Shown: positions 25,855 through 34,731 of the stretch, piece by piece | How positions within the stretch are numbered: position 1 is the stretch's first letter | How the letters are laid out: each line of letters opens with the position of its first letter | Source of the DNA: Novosphingobium sp. AAP83 | Lineage (GTDB): Bacteria > Pseudomonadota > Alphaproteobacteria > Sphingomonadales > Sphingomonadaceae | Direction: 5' to 3' | Length of the DNA stretch: 64,000 nt | Assembly: GCF_001295795.1 (NCBI RefSeq) | Contig: NZ_LJHY01000023.1 | Coordinates: 1-64,000, forward strand | Made by a program: the position numbers and the translations under genes | The notes under the pieces: generated by a model | What the model was told of the DNA's origin: nothing | The model's database searches: none | Seen by the model: only the letters and a program-made list of their open reading frames with translations

Positions 25855-26115
25855 ATGACCACCACCACCATGACGATCCGCGTGCCTCTGGCCGTGCAAG
25901 AACAATTGGCCCGCCTATCGCAATCCACCAAGCGCAGCCGGTCATACCTCGCGGGCGAGGCGGTGGCCACCTATGTCGAACGCGAACTCGCGATCATCGA
26001 AGGCATCGAACGCGGCCTCGCCGACCTGCAAGCAGGCCGCGTCACCCCGCATGAAGAAGCGATGGACAGGATCGATGCCGCCATTGCAGCCGCGCAGAGT
26101 AAACACGCTGCATGA
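25855..26115 (+). CDS. ribbon-helix-helix antitoxin (ParD/CopG-like)
   Basis: An 86-residue antitoxin. The N-terminal strand MTIRVPLAVQEQLARLSQSTKRSRSYLAGEAVATYVEREL is a ribbon-helix-helix DNA-binding domain, and the C-terminal part (EGIERGLADLQAGRVTPHEEAMDRIDAAIAAA) is the toxin-neutralising segment seen in ParD and related antitoxins. The stop overlaps the toxin start by ATGA. It is expected to bind the dyad at 25812-25835 and repress its own operon. Confidence 0.85.
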   Translation: MTTTTMTIRVPLAVQEQLARLSQSTKRSRSYLAGEAVATYVERELAIIEGIERGLADLQAGRVTPHEEAMDRIDAAIAAAQSKHAA

Positions 26116-26411
26116 AGCGTGTTCAATGGTCGGATGCCGCACTTGACGATATCGAATCCCAGGTCGTCTATATCGCCAGGGATAATCCTGTAGCCGCGCG
26201 CCGGGTATCGCAGCGGTTGCGCGAAACCGGCAATGCCCTCGCCCTGTTCGCCACCGGTCACCCCGGCCGCATCAATGGCACTTACGAAAAATCTGTCACT
26301 CGCTTGCCCTACATCATCGTTTACACGCTGGGCGACAACGCCACCACTGTCACGATCCTGCAAGTGATCCACACTTCGCGCGATTGGCCGCAAGTCGGAT
26401 ACCCGGAGTGA
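26112..26411 (+). CDS. RelE/ParE-family toxin
   Basis: A 99-residue toxin with the family pattern VQWSDAALDDIESQVVYIARDNPVAARRVSQRLRETGNALALF, then HPGRINGTYEKSVTRLPYIIVYTLGDNATTVTILQVIHTSRDWP. ParE members poison DNA gyrase and RelE members cut mRNA at the ribosome; the sequence is closest in pattern to ParE/RelE stabilisation modules, without allowing a choice. It is coupled to the antitoxin by a 4-base overlap and to the next gene by GTGA. Confidence 0.85.
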   Translation: MKRVQWSDAALDDIESQVVYIARDNPVAARRVSQRLRETGNALALFATGHPGRINGTYEKSVTRLPYIIVYTLGDNATTVTILQVIHTSRDWPQVGYPE

Positions 26412-26908
26412 CCACCACCCCGCCATCGTCCTATGAACGCTCGGCCCGCAAAGGGGTGATATTCTGGGTCGCACTGCTAATCGGCGCGGCGTTTATCTTC
26501 GGTGCTTACACCGTTGATCCGCAGAAGAACTGCGATGAATCAGGCCGGGAATGTGCGCCTTGGCTGGTGCCGCTTGCCGGGATCATGGGCTGGGGCGTGA
26601 CCGCGATGGCGCTGGGCCAATTGTGGGTCAATCCGCGCCGAGGCTATGCGATGGATGCGCGAACGGGCGATCTGGTCTGGTGGAAAAACCGCACATCACG
26701 CAGCGAGGGGGATATGGGCAGCATCCATCCCTCGCGCATCACCAGCATTCGGATCATTCAGGATGATGGCATGACTCTCAGCCTGATGGGCGAGGATGGC
26801 GAACGGCTGGCCTTCTTTGACGAAGAACTGGTCCCGTGGCCCTGCGATAGCTGGGCCGAACAATTGCAGAGCGCCTATCCGCACATCATCATCGACAAAC
26901 AGGGCTAA
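26408..26908 (+). CDS. hypothetical two-helix membrane protein
   Basis: 166 residues beginning with GTG 26408, directly after CCCGGAG and overlapping the toxin stop. It has two hydrophobic segments, GVIFWVALLIGAAFIFGAYTV (about 16-36) and WLVPLAGIMGWGVTAMALGQLWV (about 52-74). A soluble tail follows (DARTGDLVWWKNRTSRSEGDMGSIHPSRITSIRI...) that looks like a small beta domain of PH-like type. No family was recognised. Coupling to the toxin gene suggests co-expression, but a role in toxin function would be speculation. Confidence 0.65.
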   Translation: MTTTPPSSYERSARKGVIFWVALLIGAAFIFGAYTVDPQKNCDESGRECAPWLVPLAGIMGWGVTAMALGQLWVNPRRGYAMDARTGDLVWWKNRTSRSEGDMGSIHPSRITSIRIIQDDGMTLSLMGEDGERLAFFDEELVPWPCDSWAEQLQSAYPHIIIDKQG

Positions 26909-27081
26909 CCCGCCTCACCCAATTCCACCAGTTCCCCCGCCGCCCCGTGCGCGGTGCCAGAACGCCGCCCTTCATAAAGCGCGCCCTCGCGCAGCGCAGG
27001 CGGCACAATCCATTCCACCGCGCAGGCGTCCAGATCGGGCACAGTGATCGTACAGCACAAGATCGTTCCGCGCTGGATCAT
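26905..27081 (-). CDS. 58-residue ORF, possible VOC/glyoxalase-family remnant
   Basis: The frame starts with an ATG that overlaps the stop of the enoyl-CoA hydratase gene (ATGA) and reads MIQRGTILCCTITVPDLDACAVEW, then IVPPALREGALYEGRR and a Gly/Ala-rich end. The first 24 residues resemble the opening strand of vicinal-oxygen-chelate proteins, which are normally much longer. This is probably a gene whose middle has been lost, or a true small protein in the operon. Confidence 0.4.
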   Translation of the reverse strand: MIQRGTILCCTITVPDLDACAVEWIVPPALREGALYEGRRSGTAHGAAGELVELGEAG

Positions 27082-27833
27082 CGGCCGAAGACAGGTTTGC
27101 GTTTTTCGACAAACGCGGTCGTGCCCTCATGGAAATCCGCGCCTTCAAACGCCAAGGCGAAAATGTGCAAACTCTCCGCATCATCGGCCACCTGCCCGTC
27201 GAGCACGTTGCGGACAAAGCCCTTGATCGCTTGTGTAGAGAACGGCGATGCGCTCACCAATTGCGCCACCAGTGCGCCGGGATCATCGGCCAGTTCTTCG
27301 ACCAAGCCAACCGCCAGCGCCTCATCCGCACCCAGCAACATGCCGGTATAAAGCATCCGCCGCGCCTGCCCCGGCCCCACCAGATCGGTCAGCAGCTTCA
27401 CATCGTGCAGCGGATAGACCAGCCCCAGCTTGGCAGGCGTGATCCCCATGCGCGCCTTTGGCCCCGCCACGCGTATGTCGCAGGCCAGCGCAATCCCACA
27501 GCCGCCGCCCACGCAATCGCCCTCGATCATCGCCACCGTGGGCAAAGGAAAGCGCGTCAATTCATATTGCGCGCGGTTGATCGCCTTCTGGTTTTCCGCG
27601 CGCCAATCGGCGGCGTCCTTGTTCGCCAGCAGCTCGGCAATATCTGCGCCTGCACAAAAAGCGCCGCCCGCCGCCGATTTTACGACCAGCACGCGAAGCG
27701 CCGGATCAGCCGCCGCCTGCGCCAGCAATTCGGGCAGCAATTGCCACATCGCGATGGTAAAGGCGTTGCGCTTGTCCGCGCGGTCAATCAGCAGGTGCGC
27801 AACCGGCCCGTTTGTTTCCAGACGCAGCGTCAT
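27078..27833 (-). CDS. enoyl-CoA hydratase/isomerase family protein
   Basis: A 251-residue crotonase-fold protein. The oxyanion-hole segments are SAAGGAFCAGADIAELLANKD near residue 54 and MIEGDCVGGGCGIALACDIRVAG near 103; the acidic residue after the second glycine run (EGDCVGGG) is at the expected place. Members hydrate or isomerise enoyl-CoA esters in fatty-acid or aromatic-acid degradation; the substrate is not predictable. Its start overlaps the stop of the upstream chimera (ATGA), and its stop overlaps the next small ORF. Confidence 0.85.
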   Translation of the reverse strand: MTLRLETNGPVAHLLIDRADKRNAFTIAMWQLLPELLAQAAADPALRVLVVKSAAGGAFCAGADIAELLANKDAADWRAENQKAINRAQYELTRFPLPTVAMIEGDCVGGGCGIALACDIRVAGPKARMGITPAKLGLVYPLHDVKLLTDLVGPGQARRMLYTGMLLGADEALAVGLVEELADDPGALVAQLVSASPFSTQAIKGFVRNVLDGQVADDAESLHIFALAFEGADFHEGTTAFVEKRKPVFGR

Positions 27834-28498
27834 GCCGGATCAACCGCGGCCAAGGCTTGCGCAATCTGGTGGCGCGTGGCGATCCACGCGTCATCATGTT
27901 GGCGCACATGGGCCAGACACTGCTCCAGCGCCCCGATCCTTCCGGCGCGTCCAATAATCCGCAAATGCAATCCAAGGCTCATCATTTTGGGGTTCCCCTC
28001 GCGCCCTTCGCGCAACACCTGATCGAAACTGCGCAACGCATGGGCCAGCCACTGTTCGGGGCCAAATGCCTGATCGGTCCACATTTTCATATCATTGGAA
28101 TCCACCTGATGCGGCACGATGGCAAGTGGTTTTCCGGGCACGGTATCACAGCCCCAGAACGAAACGTCGCCCGAAAAGGCGTCCATGTGGTAGGCAAAGC
28201 CCGCCTCGTCCATACGGAACTGGTGAACCCAGCGATAGCCGAGGCTGACCGGTTCGTGGCCCAGCGCGGTGGTTACATGATTGGGGCACACCGCGTTCAC
28301 GGTGATGCCGTGGGTGCCCAGTTCAATCGCACTTGCCTGCGTCAGCCCGACCATGCCGTGTTTGAAACCACGGTCTATCTCGTGGGGCAGCACATAGCGT
28401 AATTTGCCGTCACCGGCATGCCGCCAAGACTGGCTGGCGATGCTGGCGGCCAGCGATCCTCTTATGGCCTCCGATCCTATTGCAGGTCTTGCGCGCAA
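27830..28498 (-). pseudogene. SDR / NodB-fold (PuuE-like) chimeric remnant
   Basis: An open frame of about 222 residues joins two unrelated families. Residues about 45-80 (FKHGMVGLTQASAIELGTHGITVNAVCPNHVTT) are the C-terminal active-site region of a short-chain dehydrogenase, without its Rossmann half. Residues about 85-222 (RMDEAGFAYHMDAFSGD; VPHQVDSNDMKMWTDQAFGPEQW; MMSLGLHLRIIGRAGRIGALEQCLAHV; WIATRHQIAQAL) are the C-terminal half of an allantoinase/PuuE-like polysaccharide deacetylase, without the N-terminal half. The joint is near 28240. A TTG start is possible but weak. It is most simply a deletion fusion of two damaged genes. Confidence 0.7.
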
Positions 28499-28539
28499 GA
28501 CGGCAGACTAACGCAACTAGGCTAGACGCAAAAGTCCGC

Positions 28540-28568
28540 TTGGCATAAACTGCTATATCTTGTAACAT
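28540..28568 (+). promoter_or_regulatory. putative promoter of the first AraC-type gene
   Basis: TTGGCA (28540-28545) and TAACAT (28563-28568) are 17 bp apart. The block GTCCGCTTGGCA-TA-ACTGCTAT is conserved in front of the second AraC gene, which supports function. Confidence 0.4.
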
Positions 28569-28605
28569 TTGATAGAGAGATGCAGACTGTCAGGCGGAAA
28601 AAGCC

Positions 28606-29535
28606 ATGTTCGAAGTGCTCAGCACGCACCAGTTCCACCCGATGGAACGGCTCGATTACTGGAATGACCTGATCGGGTCGACCTATCGGGGCATGACGGT
28701 TGATTCAGATCGTAGCCGCTTTGATGCCAAATTGGCCGTGTGGCAATTGGGTGACCTGCAAATGGTCAAACCCTCGTCGCCGCCTGCAATCGTGCGGCGT
28801 CATGCCAATAGCGCAACCTTGCCAACACAGCAGTCGCTGATCGTGCACGTGCTCACGCGTGGCCAGGCCATGCTCGAACAGCGTGGCCGCCGCGTCGAAC
28901 TGGGCGAAGGCGATATGGTCGTTTGTGCCGCCGAAGACGCCTATTGTTTCGATGCCAATCAAATGCATGAAATGATGGTGGTGGAATTTGACCGTGCCAC
29001 TCTCGCCACCCGCGTGCCGCAGATCGATGATCTCGTCGCGCGCAAAGTCTCTGGCAAATTGCCCGGAACGCGGCTGGTGCACCGCTACATGTCATCGCTG
29101 TGGCAAGAGGCCAGCGCCGATATGCCCGCCGACCATTGGCAAATGCACGCCACGATCCTTGGCGATATGATTGCCGCCTGCCTTGAAAGCAGCGCCACCA
29201 CCACCGAAACCCACGGGCACCGCATTCTGGCGCAAGTGGAAAGCGTGATCGCCGAACGCATGGGCGATTTCGATCTTAGCCCCTCGCGAATCGCAGCAGC
29301 GCTCGGCCTGCCTTTGCGGACGCTGCAAGCAGCCACGGCAAGCGCAGGGCTCACGCTAGGCGGCATGATCCTGCGCCAGCGCCTGCATTATGCCGCACGG
29401 CGGCTGCTGGCTGAACCGCAAAGCACCGTCACCGCGATTGCGCTGGAATGCGGCTTTGCCGATTCCGCGCATTTTGCACGGCGTTTTCAGCAAATGTTGG
29501 GGTCAACCCCCAGTCGTTACCGAACTTTGAATTAA
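28606..29535 (+). CDS. AraC-family transcriptional regulator (copy 1)
   Basis: 309 residues. The N-terminal sensor domain (LDYWNDLIGSTYRGMTVDSDRSRFDAKLAVWQLGDLQMVK; QRGRRVELGEGDMVVCAAEDAYCFD) is of the AraC_binding_2 type. The C-terminal double helix-turn-helix carries LSPSRIAAALGLPLRTLQ and the family signature VTAIALECGFADSAHFARRFQQMLGSTPSRYR. It is the closest relative in the window of the regulator at 33736 (same length, colinear). Each is followed by a TBDR gene, so control of that receptor is likely. The effector is unknown. Confidence 0.9.
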   Translation: MFEVLSTHQFHPMERLDYWNDLIGSTYRGMTVDSDRSRFDAKLAVWQLGDLQMVKPSSPPAIVRRHANSATLPTQQSLIVHVLTRGQAMLEQRGRRVELGEGDMVVCAAEDAYCFDANQMHEMMVVEFDRATLATRVPQIDDLVARKVSGKLPGTRLVHRYMSSLWQEASADMPADHWQMHATILGDMIAACLESSATTTETHGHRILAQVESVIAERMGDFDLSPSRIAAALGLPLRTLQAATASAGLTLGGMILRQRLHYAARRLLAEPQSTVTAIALECGFADSAHFARRFQQMLGSTPSRYRTLN

Positions 29536-29632
29536 CCTCCCCTCCCATAAAGCACTGCGCTCCACAACGCTCTGCGCGTTTGTTGGCATATCTGCGCGTA
29601 GAGACAAGCTTGGCCGCCTCCATGCGCATTAT

Positions 29633-29647
29633 GCTATGGGCCATAAC
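29633..29647 (+). promoter_or_regulatory. leader dyad before TBDR copy 1
   Basis: GCTATG-GGC-CATAAC (one mismatch) sits directly before the ribosome site TATGGGAGGTTCTGC and ATG 29663. The same element occurs, perfectly paired, before the second receptor. It could be an mRNA hairpin next to the ribosome site or a protein-binding site. Confidence 0.45.
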
Positions 29648-29662
29648 TATGGGAGGTTCTGC

Positions 29663-32326
29663 ATGAAAGTCCGATTTCAATCGGTGAGCACGCTTGCGCT
29701 CGCCACATCCATTCTCATCCTGCCAACGCACGCTTTCGCCCAAGCGGACCAGTCTGCGGCAGAGCAAGCTGCTGATGAAGGCGGCATCGAGGAAATCATC
29801 GTTACCGCGCAAAAGCGCGACCAGAACGTCCAGGACGTGCCAATCGCGATCACCGCGTTTGCCGGCACCAACTTGCGCGAACGCGCCGTGATCGACATCT
29901 CGGCCCTCAGCGCTCTGGCGCCAAACGTCAACCTCGATGGCGGCACGCCGTTCTCGGGTTCGTCGGCTGTGCTTTCGGCCACGATCCGCGGCATTGGTTC
30001 GGACGACTTTGCGTTCAACATCGATCCCGGCGTTGGCATCTATGTCGATGGCGTGTTCCTTGCACGCACCGTGGGTGCCAACCAGGACTTGCCAGACGTT
30101 GAGCGCATCGAAGTTCTCAAGGGGCCACAGGGCACTCTGTTCGGCCGCAACACCATCGGTGGCGCGATCTCGATCGTCACCCACAACCCCGGCAAGGAAT
30201 TCAAGGTCACCGGCGATCTGACGACCGGCAGCTTCGACCTGTTCCGCGCGCGTGCCACAGTTGACCTGCCGATTGCCGAAGGCCTTGGCGCTTCGGTCAC
30301 CGGTGCTGTCACGACCCGCAGCGGCTTCCAGCATCGCGTTGCCTATAACGGCACACCTGCCGAAATGCGCGCGATCTCGAACTCGACCAGCTATCGCTCG
30401 TTCAGCCACGCGGATTACTCGAACTCGACCCGCCAGAGCGCGGACAACAACGTCAGCATGCGCGGCAAGCTGCGCTGGGATGATGGCGGCAAGTTCCGCG
30501 CCACCCTTTCGGGCGACTTCACCAACCAGGATTCGTCAGGCCAGAACAACTCGCTGCTCAAGACGCCATTGGTACCCAACGGCCCGTTTGCACCAACAAA
30601 CCCGTTCCCGGGCACCGGCATCAACCCGGTCAACCCACAGAACGGCGTATTGTTTGCTGGCCTCTACAACTTCTGTATCGGTTCTACCCCTGCGCAGATC
30701 GCAGCACGCGGCGCAACGGCCATCTGCGGCGCACGCGGCACCAGCGTGAATCCGGGCGGGTTGCTGCCAGCGTTGGCTGGCGTCAACGTCGATGCCGATC
30801 CGACCAACGATCGTCTGCCGTGGGATAGCCGCTTCATCACCGGCGATCCTGACCGCAGCTTTGCAACCGGTCCTACGATGAACAAGCTCAAGGCTTGGGG
30901 TGTTGCCGGAAACCTTGAATATGATGTGACCGACAACATCATGCTCAAGTCGATCTCGGCTTTCCGCAAGACCAACTGGACCGCTGGTTCGGATCTTGAC
31001 GGTTCGCCGCTAAGCATTCTGGAACTGACCTTCACGCAAAACCAGGAACAGGTTAGCCAAGAAGTCCAGTTGCTGGGCAACAACTTGCTAGACGGCAAGC
31101 TGAACTTCGTGCTCGGTGGTTTCTACTTCAAGGAAACCGGGGACCTTCGCGATCACGTGGTGTTCAACGAAGGCCTGCTGCAAGTCGATGGTCCGAACGA
31201 CTTTGACACCAACAACTATGCGTTCTTTGGCCAGGTTGATTACCGCGTAAACGATTGGATCAGCTTCACCGTTGGCGGTCGTTACACCAAGGAAAACAAG
31301 GCGTTCGAAGGCGGTCAGCAAGATCTCAACGGCGGCAACTACAAGCTGTTCGGCTGCTCCAACGCTGCTGGCACGATTGCACCGTTCGGCAACTTCCCGC
31401 TGGCTCCACCCGTTGCCGCCGGTGGCCCGCCATGCTTTGCCGCGCTCTCGTTCCCCGATCCGACCAATCCTGTCCGGATCTACGTTCCCGGTGTAAACCG
31501 CCGGTCGTTCTCGAACTTCGCGCCAAAGGTTGGCGTGCAGCTTTATCCGAACGACGACATCATGGTCTACAGCAGCTACTCCGAAGGCTACAAGACCGGC
31601 GGCTGGACCACGCGCCTGACCAACCCGCAAGGCAATGTTGCTCCTGATTTCGACGAAGAAATCGCCGAAACTTGGGAACTGGGCTTCAAGTCGACCTTGC
31701 TCGACCGTCGCCTGCAACTTAACGTCGCTGCCTTCACCACCAACTACCGCAATGTGCAGCTGAACCAGCAGGTCGGCACTTCGCCAACCATCGACAATGC
31801 CGGTACCGCGCGCATCAAGGGCGTCGAAGCCGAAGCCGTTATCGCTCCGGTAAAGGGCTTCACGATCAACGCCGCAATCGGGTATCTGGATGCTGTGTTC
31901 ACCGACCTGTCGGCCAGCGTCCAACGCCCCGACGTGGCTGGCGCCATCCCCGGCGTCCGTCTCGGTGCTTTGATCGGCAGCCAGCTGCCCAAGACCGCCA
32001 ACTGGTCGATCAACCTCAGCCCACGCTACGAACTCGAACTGAGCAATGGCGGTTCGATTGTCGCGATGGCTGACTGGACGCACCGTACCGAAGTGTGGAA
32101 CGATGTGGCCCGGTACTTGTCGCTGCGTCGTCCTGCGACGGACATCGTCAACGCCAGCATCACCTATCGTGAACCTGACAAGCGTTGGGACCTCACCGTC
32201 GGCGGTACCAACCTTGTCGACCAGCGCTTCCTGGTATCCGCTGGTGCCAACGATGCAGCCGGCGTCCACTTCGGCAGCTTCAACCGGCCACGTGAATGGT
32301 ACGTCCGGATGGGCTTCAACTTCTGA
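29663..32326 (+). CDS. TonB-dependent receptor (copy 1 of duplicated module)
   Basis: 887 residues. A signal peptide ends at AFAQA. The TonB box region is EEIIVTAQKRDQNVQDVPIAITAF, the plug signature is RIEVLKGPQGTLFGRNTIGGAISIVT, and the barrel ends in REWYVRMGFNF. The start at 29663 is fixed by GGGAGG upstream. It is strikingly similar to the receptor at 34762; differences cluster in barrel loops such as the Cys-containing segment near residue 570. It is preceded by its AraC-type regulator and followed by a strong terminator. The substrate is unknown; a co-located alcohol dehydrogenase hints at an alcohol or aldehyde. Confidence 0.9.
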   Translation: MKVRFQSVSTLALATSILILPTHAFAQADQSAAEQAADEGGIEEIIVTAQKRDQNVQDVPIAITAFAGTNLRERAVIDISALSALAPNVNLDGGTPFSGSSAVLSATIRGIGSDDFAFNIDPGVGIYVDGVFLARTVGANQDLPDVERIEVLKGPQGTLFGRNTIGGAISIVTHNPGKEFKVTGDLTTGSFDLFRARATVDLPIAEGLGASVTGAVTTRSGFQHRVAYNGTPAEMRAISNSTSYRSFSHADYSNSTRQSADNNVSMRGKLRWDDGGKFRATLSGDFTNQDSSGQNNSLLKTPLVPNGPFAPTNPFPGTGINPVNPQNGVLFAGLYNFCIGSTPAQIAARGATAICGARGTSVNPGGLLPALAGVNVDADPTNDRLPWDSRFITGDPDRSFATGPTMNKLKAWGVAGNLEYDVTDNIMLKSISAFRKTNWTAGSDLDGSPLSILELTFTQNQEQVSQEVQLLGNNLLDGKLNFVLGGFYFKETGDLRDHVVFNEGLLQVDGPNDFDTNNYAFFGQVDYRVNDWISFTVGGRYTKENKAFEGGQQDLNGGNYKLFGCSNAAGTIAPFGNFPLAPPVAAGGPPCFAALSFPDPTNPVRIYVPGVNRRSFSNFAPKVGVQLYPNDDIMVYSSYSEGYKTGGWTTRLTNPQGNVAPDFDEEIAETWELGFKSTLLDRRLQLNVAAFTTNYRNVQLNQQVGTSPTIDNAGTARIKGVEAEAVIAPVKGFTINAAIGYLDAVFTDLSASVQRPDVAGAIPGVRLGALIGSQLPKTANWSINLSPRYELELSNGGSIVAMADWTHRTEVWNDVARYLSLRRPATDIVNASITYREPDKRWDLTVGGTNLVDQRFLVSAGANDAAGVHFGSFNRPREWYVRMGFNF

Positions 32327-32331
32327 TCAAC

Positions 32332-32361
32332 TTGAGGCCCGGCAGCAATGCCGGGCCTCAA
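32332..32361 (+). terminator. rho-independent terminator after TBDR copy 1
   Basis: TTGAGGCCCGGCA pairs perfectly with TGCCGGGCCTCAA around a GCAA tetraloop, followed by TTCCTTTTCC. It separates the receptor from the alcohol dehydrogenase. Confidence 0.85.
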
Positions 32362-32387
32362 TTCCTTTTCCAAGAGAGACAACCAAG

Positions 32388-33497
32388 ATGGCCACACAAG
32401 CCAAAGCTGCTGTGCTGCGCAAAGCGGGTGCAGTTGCCGCTATCGAAGCCGTGACGCTAGAAGACCCCCGCGCCGATGAAGTGCTGATCGAGATGCGCGG
32501 TGTCGGCATTTGCCACACCGATATGGTCATGCGCGATGGCTATCTGCCCGTGCCGCTGCCGGTCGTGCTCGGCCATGAAGGATCAGGCATTGTCCGCGCG
32601 GTTGGCAGCGCCGTCGCCGATCTGGTCGTCGGCGATCATGTCGTGCTCAGCTTCATGTCTTGCGGCGCGTGTGTTTCGTGCGATGATCACGAACCGGCCT
32701 ACTGTCACGCATGGGTTCCGCTCAACTTCTTCGGCGCGCGCGGCGATGGTTCTACCTCGCTGACCGATGCCAGCGGTACTGCGGTTCACAGCCATGTCTT
32801 TGGCCAATCCTCGTTTGCCACCCACGCCGTGGTAAACCAGCGCAACGCGGTCAAAGTGATCAAGGACCTGCCGCTCGAACTGCTCGGCCCCTTGGGCTGC
32901 GGCATTCAAACCGGCGCAGGTGCCGTGCTCAATGCATGCCGCGTGCGCGCAGGCTCCAGCGTTGCGGTGATCGGCGTTGGCGCGGTAGGTCTGTCCGCCA
33001 TCATGGCAGCCGGTATTGCCGATGCCGCAACCATCGTGGCCATTGATATCAACGATACCCGCATCGCGCTCGCCCAGCAATTGGGCGCGACCCACGGTTT
33101 GCGCAGCGATAACGGCGATTTTGCAGAACTCGCCAAGCAGGCAGGCTGCCCAGCCGGGTTCGACTATATCATCGACACCACCGGCATCGTAGGCCTCGTC
33201 AACGATGCAATATTGGCTCTGGCGCCACGCGGCGAAATCGCGCTGGTCGGTGCTTATGCCCCCGGCACCCTGGTGCAGGCCGATACGACGCACATCATGG
33301 GCGGAGGCCGCGTCATTCGCGGCGTGGTGGAAGGCAGCGCCAATCCGAAAGTCTTCATCCCCGAACTGATCGAACACTACCGCGCTGGCCGCTTCCCGTT
33401 TGATCGCCTTGTCGAATACTTCGATTTTGCCGAACTTGGTGCCGCGATTGAAGCGGGGGAGACCGGCAAAGTCGTTAAGCCGATCGTGCGGTTCTGA
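32388..33497 (+). CDS. zinc-dependent alcohol dehydrogenase (medium-chain, class III-like)
   Basis: 369 residues. Catalytic zinc ligands are in GVGICHTDMVMRDG (Cys near 42) and LGHEGSGIV (His near 64), with the later Cys in LGPLGCGIQTGAG. The structural-zinc loop SCGACVSCDDHEPAYC has four cysteines. The NAD site is VAVIGVGAVGLSAIMAAGIADAATIVAIDIND; the acidic residue at the end of beta-2 suggests NAD rather than NADP. The pattern fits aryl- or short-chain alcohol dehydrogenases. GAGAGA precedes the ATG. It lies behind a strong terminator, so it probably has its own promoter or depends on read-through. Confidence 0.88.
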   Translation: MATQAKAAVLRKAGAVAAIEAVTLEDPRADEVLIEMRGVGICHTDMVMRDGYLPVPLPVVLGHEGSGIVRAVGSAVADLVVGDHVVLSFMSCGACVSCDDHEPAYCHAWVPLNFFGARGDGSTSLTDASGTAVHSHVFGQSSFATHAVVNQRNAVKVIKDLPLELLGPLGCGIQTGAGAVLNACRVRAGSSVAVIGVGAVGLSAIMAAGIADAATIVAIDINDTRIALAQQLGATHGLRSDNGDFAELAKQAGCPAGFDYIIDTTGIVGLVNDAILALAPRGEIALVGAYAPGTLVQADTTHIMGGGRVIRGVVEGSANPKVFIPELIEHYRAGRFPFDRLVEYFDFAELGAAIEAGETGKVVKPIVRF

Positions 33498-33508
33498 TGG
33501 ACACAAAT

Positions 33509-33546
33509 ACCCCCGTCCCTCCTGCCAGTCGGAAGGGATCGGGGGT
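33509..33546 (+). terminator. stem-loop after the alcohol dehydrogenase
   Basis: ACCCCCG-TCCCT pairs with AGGGA-T-CGGGGGT, with one bulged base, 12 bp past the stop. No T-run follows, so termination would be weak or rho-assisted. The following 33560-33660 is AT-rich and holds no gene. Confidence 0.45.
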
Positions 33547-33671
33547 GTACAATTGTAAAAAATCATTGCCGCATTGCCCGAAAAACGCGAAAATATATAA
33601 TATAAACAAATAGATAAATCTGCAACATTAACAATCCGATGTGGCGCAGCAACATATACCCAAAGGTCCGC

Positions 33672-33700
33672 TTGGCAATACTGCTATGGCTCGCAACAAT
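33672..33700 (+). promoter_or_regulatory. putative promoter of the second AraC-type gene
   Basis: TTGGCA (33672-33677) and AACAAT (33695-33700) are 17 bp apart, inside the block GTCCGCTTGGCAATACTGCTAT shared with the first copy. Confidence 0.4.
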
Positions 33701-33735
33701 TGCCCGAAAGAGGTAAACTGACGGGCGATAAAGGC

Positions 33736-34665
33736 ATGTTCAAGGTGCTCAGCACGCGCACGTTCCCGCCAGCGGAACGGCTCGATTATTGGAACGACCT
33801 GATCAGCGCGGCGGTTCAGGGCATGACCTTCGATTCAAACACCAACCAGTTCGATGCCAAAATAGTGGTGTGGGAACTTGGTGATCTGAAACTGGTCAAA
33901 TCCAATTCCCCCCCTGCCACCTTCCGGCGCAAGGCCCGCGATGGGAACGGGCCGATACACCAATCGCTTGTGGCACACTTGCTCACGCGTGGCCGCGCCT
34001 TGTTCGAGCAACGGGGCCGCCAAATAGAGCTGTACGAAGGCGATATGGTCGTTTGCGCGGCCGAAGAATTCTATTGCTTCGCCTCCGATCAAGCGCATGA
34101 AGTGATGGTCGTGGAATTGGATCGCGCCGCCCTTGTCGCCCATCTTCCGCAAATTGATGAGCATCTGGCACGCCCGATATCCGGCAAGCTCGTCGGGACG
34201 CGCCTGGTGCAGCGCTACATGTCGTCACTATGGCAAGAGGCTGGCGCAGAAATGCCGCCTGCCCATGCGCAAATGCACGCAACGATCCTGACCCACATGA
34301 TTGCCGCTTGCCTTGAGGGCAGCAGCGAAATCACGCAATCTCATGGCAACCGCCTTTTGGCCCAAGCCGAAATTCTGATCGCCGAACGCATTGGCGACTG
34401 TGATCTCGACCCATCGTGGATCGCAGCCGAAATGGGTGTGCCATTGCGCACTTTGCAAGCCACAGCCAGCAGCGTCGGCGAGACTTTGGGTGGTATGATC
34501 ATGCGGCGCCGGCTGCATACCTCCGCGCAGCGCCTTTTGGCCGAACCGCACAAAAAGATCACCGCCATCGCAATGGAATGCGGTTTTGCCGACTCGGCGC
34601 ATTTCACCCGGCGCTTCCAGAAAATGTTCGGCTCGACGCCATCACGCTATCGCAGCTTGAACTGA
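33736..34665 (+). CDS. AraC-family transcriptional regulator (copy 2)
   Basis: 309 residues, colinear with the regulator at 28606. The sensor domain reads LDYWNDLISAAVQGMTFDSNTNQFDAKIVVWELGDLKLVK and QRGRQIELYEGDMVVCAAEEFYCF. The DNA-binding domain has LDPSWIAAEMGVPLRTLQ and ITAIAMECGFADSAHFTRRFQKMFGSTPSRYR. The second, signature helix is nearly identical to copy 1, while the first recognition helix and sensor pocket differ more, so the two may share some DNA contacts but answer to different ligands. The ATG at 33736 is chosen by alignment with copy 1. It precedes the second TBDR. Confidence 0.9.
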   Translation: MFKVLSTRTFPPAERLDYWNDLISAAVQGMTFDSNTNQFDAKIVVWELGDLKLVKSNSPPATFRRKARDGNGPIHQSLVAHLLTRGRALFEQRGRQIELYEGDMVVCAAEEFYCFASDQAHEVMVVELDRAALVAHLPQIDEHLARPISGKLVGTRLVQRYMSSLWQEAGAEMPPAHAQMHATILTHMIAACLEGSSEITQSHGNRLLAQAEILIAERIGDCDLDPSWIAAEMGVPLRTLQATASSVGETLGGMIMRRRLHTSAQRLLAEPHKKITAIAMECGFADSAHFTRRFQKMFGSTPSRYRSLN

Positions 34666-34731
34666 TTTTTGTTTTAGACTCGTTGGCTTTCTGCGCGGAC
34701 AGACAAGCAGGACCGGCTCAACCCCCTTACA

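Noticed and set aside
26112..26908. Treating the toxin-antitoxin genes plus membrane protein as a phage-defence system
   Set aside because: No nuclease, helicase, TIR, reverse transcriptase or other defence-associated gene is adjacent; an ordinary ParDE/RelBE-type module is sufficient.
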